Counted from the first letter of the stretch, positions 8,208 through 17,933 are shown. The stretch is DNA of 64,000 nucleotides from Vibrio parahaemolyticus (GCF_900460535.1 NZ_UHIL01000001.1:2914001-2978000), one strand, 5' to 3'. Notes: a model not told the origin generated them from the sequence alone. Made by a program: numbers and translations.

Positions 8208-8801
8208 ATGTCAGAACTTTCTCGACAAGACTTTCGTAAATTGATCCGTGAAAAACGCAACGCCTTGTGTAGCGATACGCAGTTTCAAGCGGGGCTAGAC
8301 CTAGTTACTCAATTCGCCCAACTTCCAGAAATCCAACAAGCGCAGAACATTGCCATTTATCTCTCTGCCGATGGTGAACTCGATACGAAGCCACTGATTG
8401 AATGGTTATGGCAACAGGGAAAGTCGGTGTATTTACCCGTCATCCATCCGTTTTCAAAAGGCCAGTTATTGTTTCTTCAATACGTGAATGAAGATCAACT
8501 GGTCTACAATAAGTACCGCATTCTCGAACCAAAGCTCGATATTCGCCACCTTCTTCCCGTCAAACAATTAGATGTAATCTGCACACCTTTGGTCGGCTTC
8601 GACAGCATCGGGCACCGCTTAGGTATGGGTGGAGGCTACTACGATCGCACTCTTTCTCATTGGTTCAAGACAGGAGAAGGTGCCAAACCGATTGGCATTG
8701 CTCACGATTGCCAGCATGTAGAACGCTTACCAATTGAAAGCTGGGATATTCCATTACCTAAGATCGTGACTCCAAGCCAAATATGGCAATGGGAAAAGTA
8801 A
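8208..8801 (+). CDS. fau: 5-formyltetrahydrofolate cyclo-ligase
   Basis: A 197-residue protein that converts 5-formyl-THF to 5,10-methenyl-THF using ATP. The substrate and ATP-binding motif GMGGGYYDRTL lies near residue 140, and RKLIREKRNAL near the N-terminus is the basic helix typical of the family. The ATG at 8208 immediately follows the 6S RNA; in-frame codons upstream belong to the RNA gene and are not protein coding. Position after ssrS is conserved in gammaproteobacteria (ygfA in E. coli). Confidence 0.95.
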   Translation: MSELSRQDFRKLIREKRNALCSDTQFQAGLDLVTQFAQLPEIQQAQNIAIYLSADGELDTKPLIEWLWQQGKSVYLPVIHPFSKGQLLFLQYVNEDQLVYNKYRILEPKLDIRHLLPVKQLDVICTPLVGFDSIGHRLGMGGGYYDRTLSHWFKTGEGAKPIGIAHDCQHVERLPIESWDIPLPKIVTPSQIWQWEK

Positions 8802-8823
8802 CGCTTAGCCGCTATAATCACGC

Positions 8824-8839
8824 CCGCAAACGTTAACGA
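8824..8839. promoter_or_regulatory. PurR/LacI-type operator-like motif before rpiA
   Basis: The 16-mer centred on ACGT matches the E. coli PurR consensus ACGCAAACGTTTTCGT at 12 of 16 positions by hand count. It ends 21 bases before the rpiA ATG and overlaps the space between fau and rpiA. It is one of five such motifs seen in the window. Confidence 0.45.
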
Positions 8840-8860
8840 ACATCTATTCAGGAGATTGGC

Positions 8861-9517
8861 ATGACTCAAGATGAAATGAAAAAAGCGGCTGGTTGGGCAG
8901 CACTTAAATATGTTGAGAAAGGCAGCATTGTCGGTGTTGGCACAGGCTCTACCGTGAATCACTTCATCGATGCACTAGGCACTATCAAAGATGATATCAA
9001 AGGTGCAGTGTCTAGCTCAGTTGCTTCTACAGAGCGTCTAAAAGAGCTTGGTATTGAAGTTTTTGAGTGCAACGACGTAATTAAGCTAGACGTATATGTT
9101 GATGGCGCAGACGAAATCAACCCTGCGCGTGAAATGATCAAAGGTGGCGGTGCTGCGCTAACTCGTGAAAAAATCGTTGCAGCAATCTCTGAAAAGTTTG
9201 TATGTATCGTTGACGACACGAAAGCGGTTGACGTGCTTGGCCAGTTCCCTCTTCCTGTGGAAGTGATTCCAATGGCACGTTCTTACGTTGCTCGTGAGTT
9301 GGTGAAACTTGGTGGCGACCCTGCATACCGTGAAGGTGTTGTAACGGATAACGGCAACATCATCCTAGATGTGCACAACATGCAAATCACCAACCCGAAA
9401 GAGATGGAAGACAAAATCAACGGTATCGCGGGTGTGGTAACGGTTGGTCTTTTTGCTCACCGTGGTGCTGATGTTGTGATCACTGGTACGCCAGAAGGCG
9501 CAAAAATTGAAGAGTAA
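8861..9517 (+). CDS. rpiA: Ribose-5-phosphate isomerase A
   Basis: A 218-residue protein catalysing interconversion of ribulose-5-phosphate and ribose-5-phosphate. The phosphate-binding [13 protein letters not shown] is near residue 28, the catalytic DGADEIN near residue 81 and [12 protein letters not shown] near residue 94, all as in RpiA. An AGGAG ribosome binding site lies eight bases before the ATG. It is separated from fau by 59 bases and has its own terminator at 9571-9590. Confidence 0.98.
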   Translation: MTQDEMKKAAGWAALKYVEKGSIVGVGTGSTVNHFIDALGTIKDDIKGAVSSSVASTERLKELGIEVFECNDVIKLDVYVDGADEINPAREMIKGGGAALTREKIVAAISEKFVCIVDDTKAVDVLGQFPLPVEVIPMARSYVARELVKLGGDPAYREGVVTDNGNIILDVHNMQITNPKEMEDKINGIAGVVTVGLFAHRGADVVITGTPEGAKIEE

Positions 9518-9570
9518 ATAACAGCCATGAATCGGTCTATCTGATTCAGTTTTCTGTTATTTCATTACAG

Positions 9571-9596
9571 ACGGTGCTGCAAGGCGCCGTTTTTTA
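9571..9596 (+). terminator. Terminator of rpiA
   Basis: ACGGTGC (9571-9577) and GCGCCGT (9584-9590), one G-T pair, form a hairpin followed by six Ts. Confidence 0.75.
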
Positions 9597-9685
9597 TTCC
9601 TTTCTCTAAGAAAATTATCTCTTATTCCGTAATTTTCTTACCCAAAGCAATTTTTTTTTGTTACTTTATTGAACAGAAGACGCAC

Positions 9686-9701
9686 AAGGAAACGTTTGTC
9701 C
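9686..9701. promoter_or_regulatory. PurR/LacI-type operator-like motif before serA
   Basis: AAGGAAACGTTTGTCC is centred on ACGT and matches the PurR consensus at 10 of 16 positions by hand count; its outer GGA/TCC flanks are also symmetric. It is 90 bases upstream of the serA start. This is the weakest of the five motifs. Confidence 0.35.
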
Positions 9702-9791
9702 TCCTACAAAACTATTAATTATCCCCTTTTTAATGGTTTTGCCCAATGTGCGCCACATTAGCCCACCTTTCCATTTTAAGGACGAGAAAAA

Positions 9792-11024
9792 ATGGCCAAA
9801 GTTTCACTGGAAAAAGAAAAGATTAAGATCCTCTTACTCGAGGGACTTCACCCTTCTTCAGTTGAAGTTCTTCAAGCAGCTGGTTACACCAACATTGAAT
9901 ATCACAAAGGTTCGCTTTCAGAGGAAGAACTGATTGAAGCAGTTAAAGATACGCACTTCATCGGTATCCGCTCCCGAACGAATCTATCCGAGGAAGTGAT
10001 CAATGCGGCAAACAAACTGGTTGCGATTGGCTGTTTTTGTATCGGAACTAACCAAGTCGATCTTGGTGCGGCGGCAAAACGTGGTATTCCTGTATTCAAT
10101 GCACCGTTTTCAAACACGCGAAGTGTAGCAGAACTCGTGCTTGGTCAGATTCTTCTGCTCCTTCGTGGGATTCCTGAAAAGAACGCTTTAGCACACCGTG
10201 GTATTTGGAAGAAGAGCGCAGACAACTCTTACGAAGCGCGTGGTAAACGTCTTGGTATCATTGGTTACGGCCATATCGGTACTCAGCTGGGCATTATTGC
10301 TGAAAACTTAGGTATGCGCGTGTACTACTACGACATCGAAAACAAACTATCACTTGGCAACGCAACGCAAATCCACACGATGAGCGAGCTGCTAAACAAA
10401 TGTGATGTTATTTCGCTGCACGTACCAGAAACACCTGAAACGAAGAATATGATGGGCGAAGAAGAATTTGCTCGCATGAAGCCTGGCGCAATCTTCATCA
10501 ACGCCGCTCGCGGTACCGTTGTTGATATTCCTGCGCTTTGCCACAGCCTAGAAGCAGGTCACTTAGCTGGCGCAGCAATCGACGTATTCCCAGTTGAACC
10601 AAAAACAAACGCTGACCCGTTTGAATCTCCACTACAGAAATTCGATAACGTCATTCTAACGCCACACGTGGGCGGCTCTACTCAAGAAGCACAAGAAAAC
10701 ATCGGCGTGGAAGTTGCGGGTAAACTGGCGAAATATTCAGATAATGGTTCAACACTATCAAGCGTTAACTTCCCTGAAGTATCTCTGCCTGAACACGGTC
10801 GTGAGTGCTCTCGCTTACTGCACATTCACAAAAACCGCCCAGGTATTCTGACTCAAATTAACACAATCTTCGCAGAAGAAGGCATCAACATCGCAGCGCA
10901 GTACCTACAAACTGAAGCTGAGATCGGCTACGTAGTTATTGATGTGGAAACTGAGCGTTCAGAAGAAGCACTAACTAAGCTGAAAAGCATTGAAGGCACG
11001 ATTCGTGCTCGTATTCTTCATTAA
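9792..11024 (+). CDS. serA: D-3-phosphoglycerate dehydrogenase
   Basis: A 410-residue enzyme oxidising 3-phosphoglycerate to 3-phosphohydroxypyruvate, the first step of serine synthesis. The NAD-binding GYGHIGTQLG lies near residue 157, the catalytic arginine region NAARGTVVD near 240 and the catalytic histidine in LTPHVGGSTQEA near 292. The C-terminal ACT domain (HIHKNRPGILTQINTIF, from about residue 338) is the serine-sensing domain of the E. coli-type, feedback-inhibited enzyme. An AAGGACGAG ribosome binding site precedes the ATG. Confidence 0.98.
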   Translation: MAKVSLEKEKIKILLLEGLHPSSVEVLQAAGYTNIEYHKGSLSEEELIEAVKDTHFIGIRSRTNLSEEVINAANKLVAIGCFCIGTNQVDLGAAAKRGIPVFNAPFSNTRSVAELVLGQILLLLRGIPEKNALAHRGIWKKSADNSYEARGKRLGIIGYGHIGTQLGIIAENLGMRVYYYDIENKLSLGNATQIHTMSELLNKCDVISLHVPETPETKNMMGEEEFARMKPGAIFINAARGTVVDIPALCHSLEAGHLAGAAIDVFPVEPKTNADPFESPLQKFDNVILTPHVGGSTQEAQENIGVEVAGKLAKYSDNGSTLSSVNFPEVSLPEHGRECSRLLHIHKNRPGILTQINTIFAEEGINIAAQYLQTEAEIGYVVIDVETERSEEALTKLKSIEGTIRARILH

Positions 11025-11040
11025 GAAGAATCCATACAAC

Positions 11041-11068
11041 AAAGGCAGGGATTATCCCTGCCTTTTCT
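11041..11068. terminator. Bidirectional terminator between serA and the SIMPL gene
   Basis: AAAGGCAGGGA pairs perfectly with TCCCTGCCTTT around TTA, followed by TTCTTTTT on the plus strand; A-rich sequence on the other side allows use by the convergent gene. Confidence 0.85.
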
Positions 11069-11088
11069 TTTTGTGTTACCAAAACAAA

Positions 11089-11781
11089 TTATTTTAATTT
11101 GTAAACCACATCCACTTGGTCACGAATTACAAGAGTCGAGTCTTGGTAACTGTTCGAACCTTGCTTGCTGTCCATCGCCATTGAGCGCATCAACACAGGC
11201 TGTACATGCATTTGGTTATAGTTAATTTGCCAGATTCCGCCGAGTTTTTTATCAAAGCCAGATGCAAGCGATGCCGCTTTTTCTCTCGCATCTTTGATCG
11301 CAGCCATGCGCGCTTTTTGTTGGTATTCCACTTGATTGCTCACTTTCAATTGGATGTTGTCGACCTGATTAATGCCAGCTTTCAACGCCATATCCAAATA
11401 CTGGTTAAGATCGGCTAAATCTGTCACTGTTACATTGATGCTGCGTGATGCTCTGTATCCAACCAACTCCGCTTTGCCCGATTTAGGGTAGTGATACTGA
11501 GGCGCAAGATACAGGTTTGAGCTGGTGATATTGTCCTTTGATAAACCAGCATCAGACAGATATTGGAGAAAATCTTCGACTGTTTTATCGACGGATTGTT
11601 TTGCTTGTTCCGCTGTCATGGTGGTATCCACCACTTTTACAGAAAAGGTCGCCATGTCTGGTGTTGCGACCACCTCACCGTAACCCGTTGTTGTTACGTG
11701 AGCAAATTCAGGCACATCAGCCAAGACTGAAACACTGCTAAGACTAAGAGCTGAAGCCAGCAAACACGAATACAGTTTCAT
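11089..11781 (-). CDS. SIMPL-domain periplasmic protein (YggE-like)
   Basis: A 230-residue protein with a signal peptide (MKLYSCLLASALSLSSVSVLA, cleaved about residue 21) and a SIMPL (DUF541) domain: the GYGEVVATPDMATFSVKV start, YRASRSINVTVTDL in the middle and ARMAAIKDAREKAASLA near residue 157. E. coli YggE belongs to this family and has been linked to oxidative stress tolerance, but the molecular function is unknown. It lies upstream of argO/argP in E. coli as well, so it is probably the yggE orthologue. Confidence 0.9.
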   Translation of the reverse strand: MKLYSCLLASALSLSSVSVLADVPEFAHVTTTGYGEVVATPDMATFSVKVVDTTMTAEQAKQSVDKTVEDFLQYLSDAGLSKDNITSSNLYLAPQYHYPKSGKAELVGYRASRSINVTVTDLADLNQYLDMALKAGINQVDNIQLKVSNQVEYQQKARMAAIKDAREKAASLASGFDKKLGGIWQINYNQMHVQPVLMRSMAMDSKQGSNSYQDSTLVIRDQVDVVYKLK

Positions 11782-12004
11782 TCGACAAATCCATCCATAT
11801 CAATAGTGAAGTGTCTCCACAAATCAGCATCACCGACTTTGTTAAGTCGCCGAGCTGTAGGAGTAAGTGGTTTCATAATAGAAACTTCCGGTGATTATCC
11901 AAGCTCCTAACTTCACTTCTAACACAACTTTGACTGTGTAACTTTGGTGTAATTTCAACCATTCGTCATTTAATATTCGTCAGAAATGGTCGTCTATTCA
12001 ATCA

Positions 12005-12901
12005 CTACTGTGGTAAATGACGCTGTGCATAATTGACAATCGCTTGTGAAATCTCCTGCAATACGCCAGTTTCCAGCTGCCAATGATGCCAATAAATACG
12101 ATAAGACATCAGGAAGCCAGGCGTAATATCAATTAACGAGCCTTGCTCTAGCTCATCAGTAATTTGCAGACGAGGGATCAAACAATATGCCACTCCAGCT
12201 AACGCCATTTTGAGAAAAGCCTCTGAGCTGCTGATGTTGTGATGAATCACGCTATCAGGACGCACATTGAAATGCTCCGTGAGAAACTTTTTATGTAAGT
12301 CATCATACTGATCGTAGGAAACCGCTGGCGCCTTTGCTAAGGTCTGATTGTTTACACCTTCAGAAAAGTAACGCTGATAAAACTCAGGGTTAGCCACACA
12401 AACGTAATCAATTCGTCCTAAGTAATCGGCGCGACAATTTGGTATTGCTTGAGACTCTAAACTGATCGCCCCTGCGACCTCACCACTTTTCAGTTTTTCT
12501 ATTGAACGTGATTCACCGTAAATCGTCAGCTTCAACTCTACTTGACGAGTTTTCATGACATCTTGCAAAGCAGGCAGTAACCACGTTGCCAAACTGTCGG
12601 CGTTAGTAGCCAAAGACAGTTGTACTGGGCGCGTTGTAGTATCGTTTTTTATCTCAGGTAAAATTTCGTGCTCTAGCAACCGAACTCGGCGGTAAAGCCC
12701 CAATAGTTTTTTCCCAATGGGAGTTGGCTTGGGTGGCTGCTCTCGAATTAACACAGGTTGCGCCAAGAATTTTTCGAGCTGTTTAATACGCTGCGAAATG
12801 GCAGATTGTGAGACAAACAGATGCTCAGCAGCTCGTTCAAAACTGCCTTGATAAACAACGGCATCCAAGGCTTCTATCCATTTGTAATCCAACCCTCGCA
12901 T
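12005..12901 (-). CDS. argP: LysR-family regulator ArgP (IciA)
   Basis: A 298-residue LysR-type regulator. The N-terminal winged helix includes [25 protein letters not shown] (about residues 18-42), which also matches ArgP in detail, and the rest is a substrate-binding-like effector domain. ArgP senses arginine and lysine and activates the exporter gene argO. Here argO diverges from it across a 139-base region, exactly the expected regulator-target arrangement. No ribosome binding site problem is seen; the start is the only ATG before the helix-turn-helix. Confidence 0.94.
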   Translation of the reverse strand: MRGLDYKWIEALDAVVYQGSFERAAEHLFVSQSAISQRIKQLEKFLAQPVLIREQPPKPTPIGKKLLGLYRRVRLLEHEILPEIKNDTTTRPVQLSLATNADSLATWLLPALQDVMKTRQVELKLTIYGESRSIEKLKSGEVAGAISLESQAIPNCRADYLGRIDYVCVANPEFYQRYFSEGVNNQTLAKAPAVSYDQYDDLHKKFLTEHFNVRPDSVIHHNISSSEAFLKMALAGVAYCLIPRLQITDELEQGSLIDITPGFLMSYRIYWHHWQLETGVLQEISQAIVNYAQRHLPQ

Positions 12902-13040
12902 TCACTTTCTCCCAAAAACCCAACACCAAACCACCAAATAAGTAACTCTAATAATATATTAAAATCATTAATTATACTTATTTTACCAAAGCCATTATCT
13001 TTCTCGTCTCTGTCGTTTTCTTAATTATTTGAGGTGTATC

Positions 13041-13670
13041 GTGAGCTTTTGGGTTTTATTGCAAGGATTTGGTTTAGGGGCATCGATGATCATTCCGATC
13101 GGAGCACAAAATGCGTATGTCTTGAATCAAGGCATAAAGCGCAATCACCACCTGACGACAGCCACTATTTGTAGCGTCTTAGATATGATCTTCATTTCTC
13201 TAGGTATCTTTGGTGGTGGAGCTATTCTGTCTCAAAATGAAATCCTACTGACATCGGTGACGCTTGGTGGTATTGCCTTCCTGAGCTTCTATGGACTACT
13301 TTCGCTTAAAAGCGCATTCAAGCCAGAGAATGAATCGGAATCAAAAGGGGAAGTCGTAGCTCGTGGACGCCGAACGGTCATTTTAGGCGCATTAGCTGTC
13401 ACCGTGCTCAACCCACATTTGTACTTAGATACCGTTGTTATCTTAGGCTCAATCGGTGGACAATTTGAAGGCCATGATCGAATCGCTTTCGCGTTAGGCA
13501 CTATTATGGCGTCATTTGTTTGGTTCTATACCTTGTCGATGGGCGCCGCAAAACTCGGGCCTACGCTATCTAAACCGAACGTAAAAAAAGGCATCGATAT
13601 CGCCGTTGCACTGATGATGTTCACCATTGCTTATGTACTCGCGAGCGAGCTCATCACTAAATACTGGTAA
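13041..13670 (+). CDS. argO: Arginine exporter ArgO (LysE family)
   Basis: A 209-residue inner-membrane exporter of the LysE/RhtB superfamily with about six hydrophobic segments. The N-terminal GLGASMIIPIGAQNAYVLNQGIKR is the family's characteristic first helix and loop. I choose a GTG start at 13041, preceded by GAGG seven bases upstream; the alternative TTG at 13029 lacks a site. It is divergent from argP, its probable activator. Confidence 0.93.
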   Translation: MSFWVLLQGFGLGASMIIPIGAQNAYVLNQGIKRNHHLTTATICSVLDMIFISLGIFGGGAILSQNEILLTSVTLGGIAFLSFYGLLSLKSAFKPENESESKGEVVARGRRTVILGALAVTVLNPHLYLDTVVILGSIGGQFEGHDRIAFALGTIMASFVWFYTLSMGAAKLGPTLSKPNVKKGIDIAVALMMFTIAYVLASELITKYW

Positions 13671-13694
13671 TCCAAACCAAAGGGTATAAATGAC

Positions 13695-14177
13695 ATGGAG
13701 TCACTGGAAAACATCTATCGCATCAACAAAGAGCGATTGCATTCGCTCTCGATTCCATTTCGAGAATGGCGACATGAAGCCATTCTCGACTTCGACACCG
13801 ACCTTAAAGTCGCGAAAGAACTCGGCTGGCAAGGCACACATAGCAAAAGCTTATTTTTAACACTCAAAGGTGGCGGGTATGCCGTGTTCATTACTGATAA
13901 AGACTCTCGCCTTGATGCCAACACGATTAAAGCAATATTAGGCAAGCGACCTTCTATTGGTAGTGATGAACTCATGCAGGAATTACTTGGCTGCCTACCC
14001 GGTGCTGTTTGCCCGATAGGTTTACCACCAGAGGTTGCGATCGTGGTGGATACTAAGCTCTATCATCACGAAGAGTTGCTTTATACACCAGGGCTACCAG
14101 AGCGCACCTTCGGTATTGCAGGTATTCATTTAAAACCACTCTTACAGATAGGTAATAACCCTCTGTTTGAAATATAA
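13695..14177 (+). CDS. YbaK/EbsC family protein, second copy
   Basis: A 160-residue protein of the YbaK/aminoacyl-tRNA deacylase family. Family-like features are the SKSLFLTLKGGGYAVFITDKDSRLD segment with the conserved lysine near residue 50, and PGAVCPIGLPPEVAIVVDTKLYHHEELLYTPG in the C-terminal half, resembling the PrdX/ProX subgroup that clears misacylated tRNA(Pro). The substrate is not readable from sequence. It begins 24 bases after argO, ends just before a strong bidirectional terminator, and is not close in sequence to the YbaK-family gene at 3002-3478. Confidence 0.85.
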   Translation: MESLENIYRINKERLHSLSIPFREWRHEAILDFDTDLKVAKELGWQGTHSKSLFLTLKGGGYAVFITDKDSRLDANTIKAILGKRPSIGSDELMQELLGCLPGAVCPIGLPPEVAIVVDTKLYHHEELLYTPGLPERTFGIAGIHLKPLLQIGNNPLFEI

Positions 14178-14206
14178 AAAAAGCGAGGCTAGTGCCTCGC
14201 TTTTTA
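14176..14206. terminator. Bidirectional terminator before mscS
   Basis: AAAAAGCGAGGC pairs with GCCTCGCTTTTT around a four-base loop (TAGT). It starts at the stop codon of the YbaK-family gene and serves the convergent mscS gene as well. Confidence 0.88.
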
Positions 14207-14224
14207 GATTATCTATCGTTCGAA

Positions 14225-15091
14225 TTAAGATTCGACACGGTTCAAATGAACATCCATTTGTGGGAATGGAATTTCGATACCGTTCTCGTCCAATGCTTCT
14301 TTAATGCCTTGCATTGAATCGAAGTACACACCCCAGTAATCCGCAGTTTTAACCCAAGGGCGCACTACGAAGTTAACTGAAGAATCAGCTAGTGTTAGAA
14401 CACCGATAGTCATATCAGGATCTTTCAAGATACGAGGATCTTTTTCTAGCGTTTCGCGAATCACTTTCTTCGTTAGCTTAAGATCGGCTTTGTATGAAAC
14501 ACCGATAACCAAATCTACGCGTCGCGTTGCATGGCGAGAGTAGTTCGTGATTGCACCACCAATAACAGACGAGTTAGGTACAACAACCATTTTGTTGTCT
14601 GGTGTTTTTAGAACTGTTTGGAAGATTTGAATCGCTTCAACACTACCCGCTACGCCGCCAATCTCTACATAGTCGCCAGATTTAAATGGACGGAATGCAA
14701 CAATCAGTACGCCTGCCGCAAAGTTTGATAGAGAACCTTGTAGAGCAAGACCAACAGCAAGACCTGCCGCACCGATTACAGCAACAACCGATGCCGTTTG
14801 AACACCTAAGCGGCCCAGAGCTGCGATAAGTACGATAACGAATAGTAGGTAACGAACAAGACCGTGAATAAATTCTACGACCGCCTTATCCATGTTTTTC
14901 TTTTCAAGTACTTTGGAAACACTGCCAGCGACTGCTTTAACGATAATATTACCGATAAATAGGATAATCAGCGCTGAAATAATGTTCACACCGTACTGAA
15001 TAAGTAGGTCTGAGTTGTTTGTAAGCCAAGTCTCAGCTTGAGTCAGCCCATCTGTTAGAGTGGTATCGATACCCATCGATTCACCTGCCAT
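14225..15091 (-). CDS. mscS: Small-conductance mechanosensitive channel MscS
   Basis: A 288-residue channel that opens under membrane tension to release solutes on hypo-osmotic shock. Three hydrophobic segments occupy roughly residues 20-125; the third carries the glycine/alanine-packed pore helix GAAGLAVGLALQGSLSNFAAG. The cytosolic beta domain follows with FRPFKSGDYVEIGG and PNSSVIGGAITNYS. I start at the ATG at 15089-15091 because GAGGATAAG lies eight bases upstream; an ATG five codons earlier has no such site. The position beside argO and fbaA matches E. coli. Confidence 0.96.
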   Translation of the reverse strand: MAGESMGIDTTLTDGLTQAETWLTNNSDLLIQYGVNIISALIILFIGNIIVKAVAGSVSKVLEKKNMDKAVVEFIHGLVRYLLFVIVLIAALGRLGVQTASVVAVIGAAGLAVGLALQGSLSNFAAGVLIVAFRPFKSGDYVEIGGVAGSVEAIQIFQTVLKTPDNKMVVVPNSSVIGGAITNYSRHATRRVDLVIGVSYKADLKLTKKVIRETLEKDPRILKDPDMTIGVLTLADSSVNFVVRPWVKTADYWGVYFDSMQGIKEALDENGIEIPFPQMDVHLNRVES

Positions 15092-15490
15092 AATTCTTAT
15101 CCTCAAAAATAAAGATATATAAATCTAATTGCCGTTAACTTATGAGCCTTGTTTTTTATAGGCCCTTATCTACAACAATATCCCTATTGCCCAACTGAAC
15201 AGTGTCAGATTTTTGGCACGATATCCCAACTTTGACATTTTGCAAAGTCAGAGTTTCGCAAAGATATGCAAAACAAGGCTTTATCAGAATTTTCTGATAT
15301 CGACCTGTTACAGAGTACGCAATGCTTTAACATTTCGCCACTTCTATTACCTAGATTCATGCGAAGCGGCTAAAAAACAACCTAATGATTATTGGCGCAT
15401 TATTGATACGTGCTTACATGCCCCCATCCATTCTTCTATTCAGCATGGGTATAAATCTATTTAACGTTGAAGAAAGCCAAATGACAGACA
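15092..15490. other. Intergenic region between mscS and fbaA terminator
   Basis: About 400 bases. It contains the mscS promoter on its left side. A short palindrome with 7-bp arms (ATCAGAA...TTCTGAT) is at 15283-15298. An 83-codon plus-strand frame at 15213-15464 has no ribosome binding site and no recognisable product; I do not count it as a gene. Confidence 0.4.
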
Positions 15491-15520
15491 CAAAAAAACC
15501 CGCTCAAAGAGCGGGTTTTT
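15491..15520 (-). terminator. Terminator of fbaA
   Basis: ACCCGCT (15498-15504) and AGCGGGT (15510-15516) form a hairpin followed on the minus strand by a T run. It lies 21 bases after the fbaA stop codon. Confidence 0.85.
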
Positions 15521-15541
15521 AGATAACTCAATTCAGACGAA

Positions 15542-16618
15542 TTATAGTACGTCGATTGCGTTAAGGTCAGCAAATGCTTGCTCAAGACGAGTAACCATTG
15601 AAGCTTGACCAGCACGTAGCCATACGCGTGGATCGTAGTACTTCTTGTTTGGCGCGTCTTCGCCAGTTGGGTTACCGATTTGACCTTGTAGGTAATCGTG
15701 GTTTTCAGCTTCGTACTGACGGATACCATCCCAAGTTGCCCACTGTGTATCAGTATCGATGTTCATTTTGATAACACCGTAGCCGATAGATTCACGGATT
15801 TCTTCTAGAGAAGAACCAGAACCACCGTGGAATACGAAGTTTAGAGAGTTCGCTGGAAGACCGAATTTCTCAGAAACGTACGCTTGAGAATCACGTAGGA
15901 TAGTTGGAGTTAGAACAACGTTACCTGGCTTGTAAACGCCGTGTACGTTACCGAAAGATGCTGCGATAGTGAAACGGTGGCTGATAGCGTTTAGTTTCTC
16001 GTATGCGTATGCAACGTCTTCTGGAGAAGTGTATAGCTCAGACGCGTCCATATCAGAGTTGTCAACGCCGTCTTCTTCACCACCAGTACAACCAAGTTCG
16101 ATTTCTAGAGTCATGTTCATTTTAGCCATGCGCTCTAGGTACTTAGCAGAAATTTCGATGTTCTCTTCTAGAGACTCTTCAGAAAGGTCGATCATGTGAG
16201 AAGAGAATAGAGGTTTACCAGTTTGCGCGAAGTACTCTTCACCAGCGTCTAGTAGACCGTCGATCCATGGTAGAAGTTTCTTAGCAGCGTGGTCAGTGTG
16301 TAGGATTACTGGAACACCGTAAGCTTCAGCTACAGCGTGAACGTATTTCGCACCAGCAACAGCACCTAGGATTTGAGCTTCTTGACCTTCAAGTTTTAGA
16401 CCTTTACCAGCAAAGAAAGCAGCGCCACCGTTAGAGAACTGAACGATAACTGGAGCTTTAACTTTTGCAGCTGCTTCAAGTACTGCGTTTACAGAGTCAG
16501 TACCAACACAGTTTACTGCTGGAAGTGCAAAGTGGTTTTCTTTTGCAACTTCAAATACTTTCTGAACGTCATCGCCAGAGATAACACCTGGTTTTACGAA
16601 GTCGAAGATCTTAGACAT
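15542..16618 (-). CDS. fbaA: Fructose-bisphosphate aldolase, class II
   Basis: A 358-residue zinc-dependent aldolase cleaving fructose-1,6-bisphosphate. The zinc and catalytic region ILHTDHAAKKLLPWIDG is near residue 107; E. coli has HTDHCAKK here. Further conserved parts are ELGCTGGEEDGVDN near 182, FHGGSGSS near 264 and NIDTDTQWA near 286. It is the last gene of the epd-pgk-fbaA group but is separated from pgk by a 154-base gap with its own operator-like motif, suggesting an additional promoter. Confidence 0.98.
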   Translation of the reverse strand: MSKIFDFVKPGVISGDDVQKVFEVAKENHFALPAVNCVGTDSVNAVLEAAAKVKAPVIVQFSNGGAAFFAGKGLKLEGQEAQILGAVAGAKYVHAVAEAYGVPVILHTDHAAKKLLPWIDGLLDAGEEYFAQTGKPLFSSHMIDLSEESLEENIEISAKYLERMAKMNMTLEIELGCTGGEEDGVDNSDMDASELYTSPEDVAYAYEKLNAISHRFTIAASFGNVHGVYKPGNVVLTPTILRDSQAYVSEKFGLPANSLNFVFHGGSGSSLEEIRESIGYGVIKMNIDTDTQWATWDGIRQYEAENHDYLQGQIGNPTGEDAPNKKYYDPRVWLRAGQASMVTRLEQAFADLNAIDVL

Positions 16619-16673
16619 GGATGTAATCCTATTTATCTGTCGTTTTTAAACAAAACTTGTTAAGTTGAAAATC

Positions 16674-16689
16674 TTGCAAACGTTTGCTC
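16674..16689. promoter_or_regulatory. PurR/LacI-type palindrome before fbaA
   Basis: The core GCAAACGTTTGC (16676-16687) is a perfect 12-bp palindrome and resembles PurR/LacI-family operators. It lies 56 bases upstream of the fbaA start codon, within the pgk-fbaA gap. Confidence 0.5.
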
Positions 16690-16737
16690 ACAACTGAGGC
16701 TATTCTAGCAGAGTTCCTCTCACGTTGCAGCAAACAA

Positions 16738-16764
16738 GAAAGCGGGAGAGTAACTCCCCCGCTT
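16738..16764 (-). terminator. Hairpin after pgk
   Basis: AAAGCGGGAG and CTCCCCCGCTTT form a stem right after the pgk stop codon. The downstream T run on the minus strand is short (TTTC), so termination may be partial, leaving some readthrough to fbaA. Confidence 0.55.
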
Positions 16765-16772
16765 TGCTTTAA

Positions 16773-17933
16773 TTACTTAGCGCGTGCTTCTAGCATTTCT
16801 ACTGCTGGAAGAACTTTACCTTCTACGAACTCAAGGAAAGCGCCGCCGCCAGTAGAGATGTAAGATACGTCAGCTTTGATACCGAACTTGTCGATAGCTG
16901 CTAGCGTGTCACCACCACCTGCAACAGAGAAACCTTCAGAAGCTGCGATAGCTTCAGAGATACCTTTAGTACCTGCTTCGAAGTTCTTGAATTCGAATAC
17001 ACCTACAGGACCGTTCCATAGGATAGTTTTCGCGTTTTTAAGGATTTCAGCTAGAGCAGCTGTTGATTCTGGACCAAGGTCGAAGATCATGTCGTCGTCT
17101 TGTACTTCAGAAACGTGTTTGATTTCTGCTTCTGCGTTCTCGTCGAATGCTTTCGCACATGCAACGTCAGTTGCCACTGGAATTGCACACTCGTCCATTA
17201 GTTTCTTAGCAGTGTCTACTAGGTCAGCTTCGTATAGAGATTTACCAACGTTGTGACCAGCAGCAGCGATGAATGTGTTAGCAATACCACCACCAACAAC
17301 AAGTTGGTCAGCGATTTTAGATAGAGATTCAAGAACAGTTAGCTTAGTAGAAACTTTTGAACCACCTACGATAGCAACCATTGGACGAGCAGGCTTGTCC
17401 ATTGCTTTGCCTAGAGCTTCTAGTTCGTTTGCTAGTAGAGGACCAGCACAAGCTACAGGAGCGTGCATACCAACGCCGTGAGTTGACGCTTGAGCACGGT
17501 GAGCCGTACCGAATGCATCCATTACGAATACGTCACATAGTGCTGCGTATTTCTTAGATAGCTCTTCTTCGTTTTTCTTCTCGCCTTTGTTGAAGCGAAC
17601 GTTTTCTAGAACAACAAGCTCACCAGCGTTTAGCTCTAGGCCATCTAGGTAATCTTTAGCAAGTTTAACTTCGCAATCTAGTGCGTCGTTTAGGTAGTTA
17701 ACAACTGGTTGTAGAGAGAACTCTTCAGCGTATTCACCTTCAGTTGGACGACCTAGGTGAGAAGTAACCATTACTTTAGCGCCAGCTTCTAGGCAGTGCT
17801 TAATAGTTGGAAGAGATGCGATGATACGTGCATCAGAAGTTACTTTACCGTCTTTTACTGGCACGTTTAGGTCAGCACGGATGAATACACGTTTACCTGC
17901 AAGATCCAGGTCAGTCATCTTGATTACAGACAT
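16773..17933 (-). CDS. pgk: Phosphoglycerate kinase
   Basis: A 386-residue glycolytic kinase transferring phosphate from 1,3-bisphosphoglycerate to ADP. Conserved parts are [19 protein letters not shown] at about residues 17-35, VTSHLGRP near 57, GGSKVSTKL near 195, NGPVGVFE near 319 and the nucleotide-binding [13 protein letters not shown] near 353. I use the ATG at 17931-17933, which has GAGAGG eight bases upstream; an ATG five codons earlier lacks this. It lies between epd and fbaA in the usual order. Confidence 0.98.

Noticed and set aside
15213..15464. 83-codon plus-strand frame between mscS and fbaA
   Set aside because: No ribosome binding site, no recognisable product, and it ends just before the fbaA terminator.
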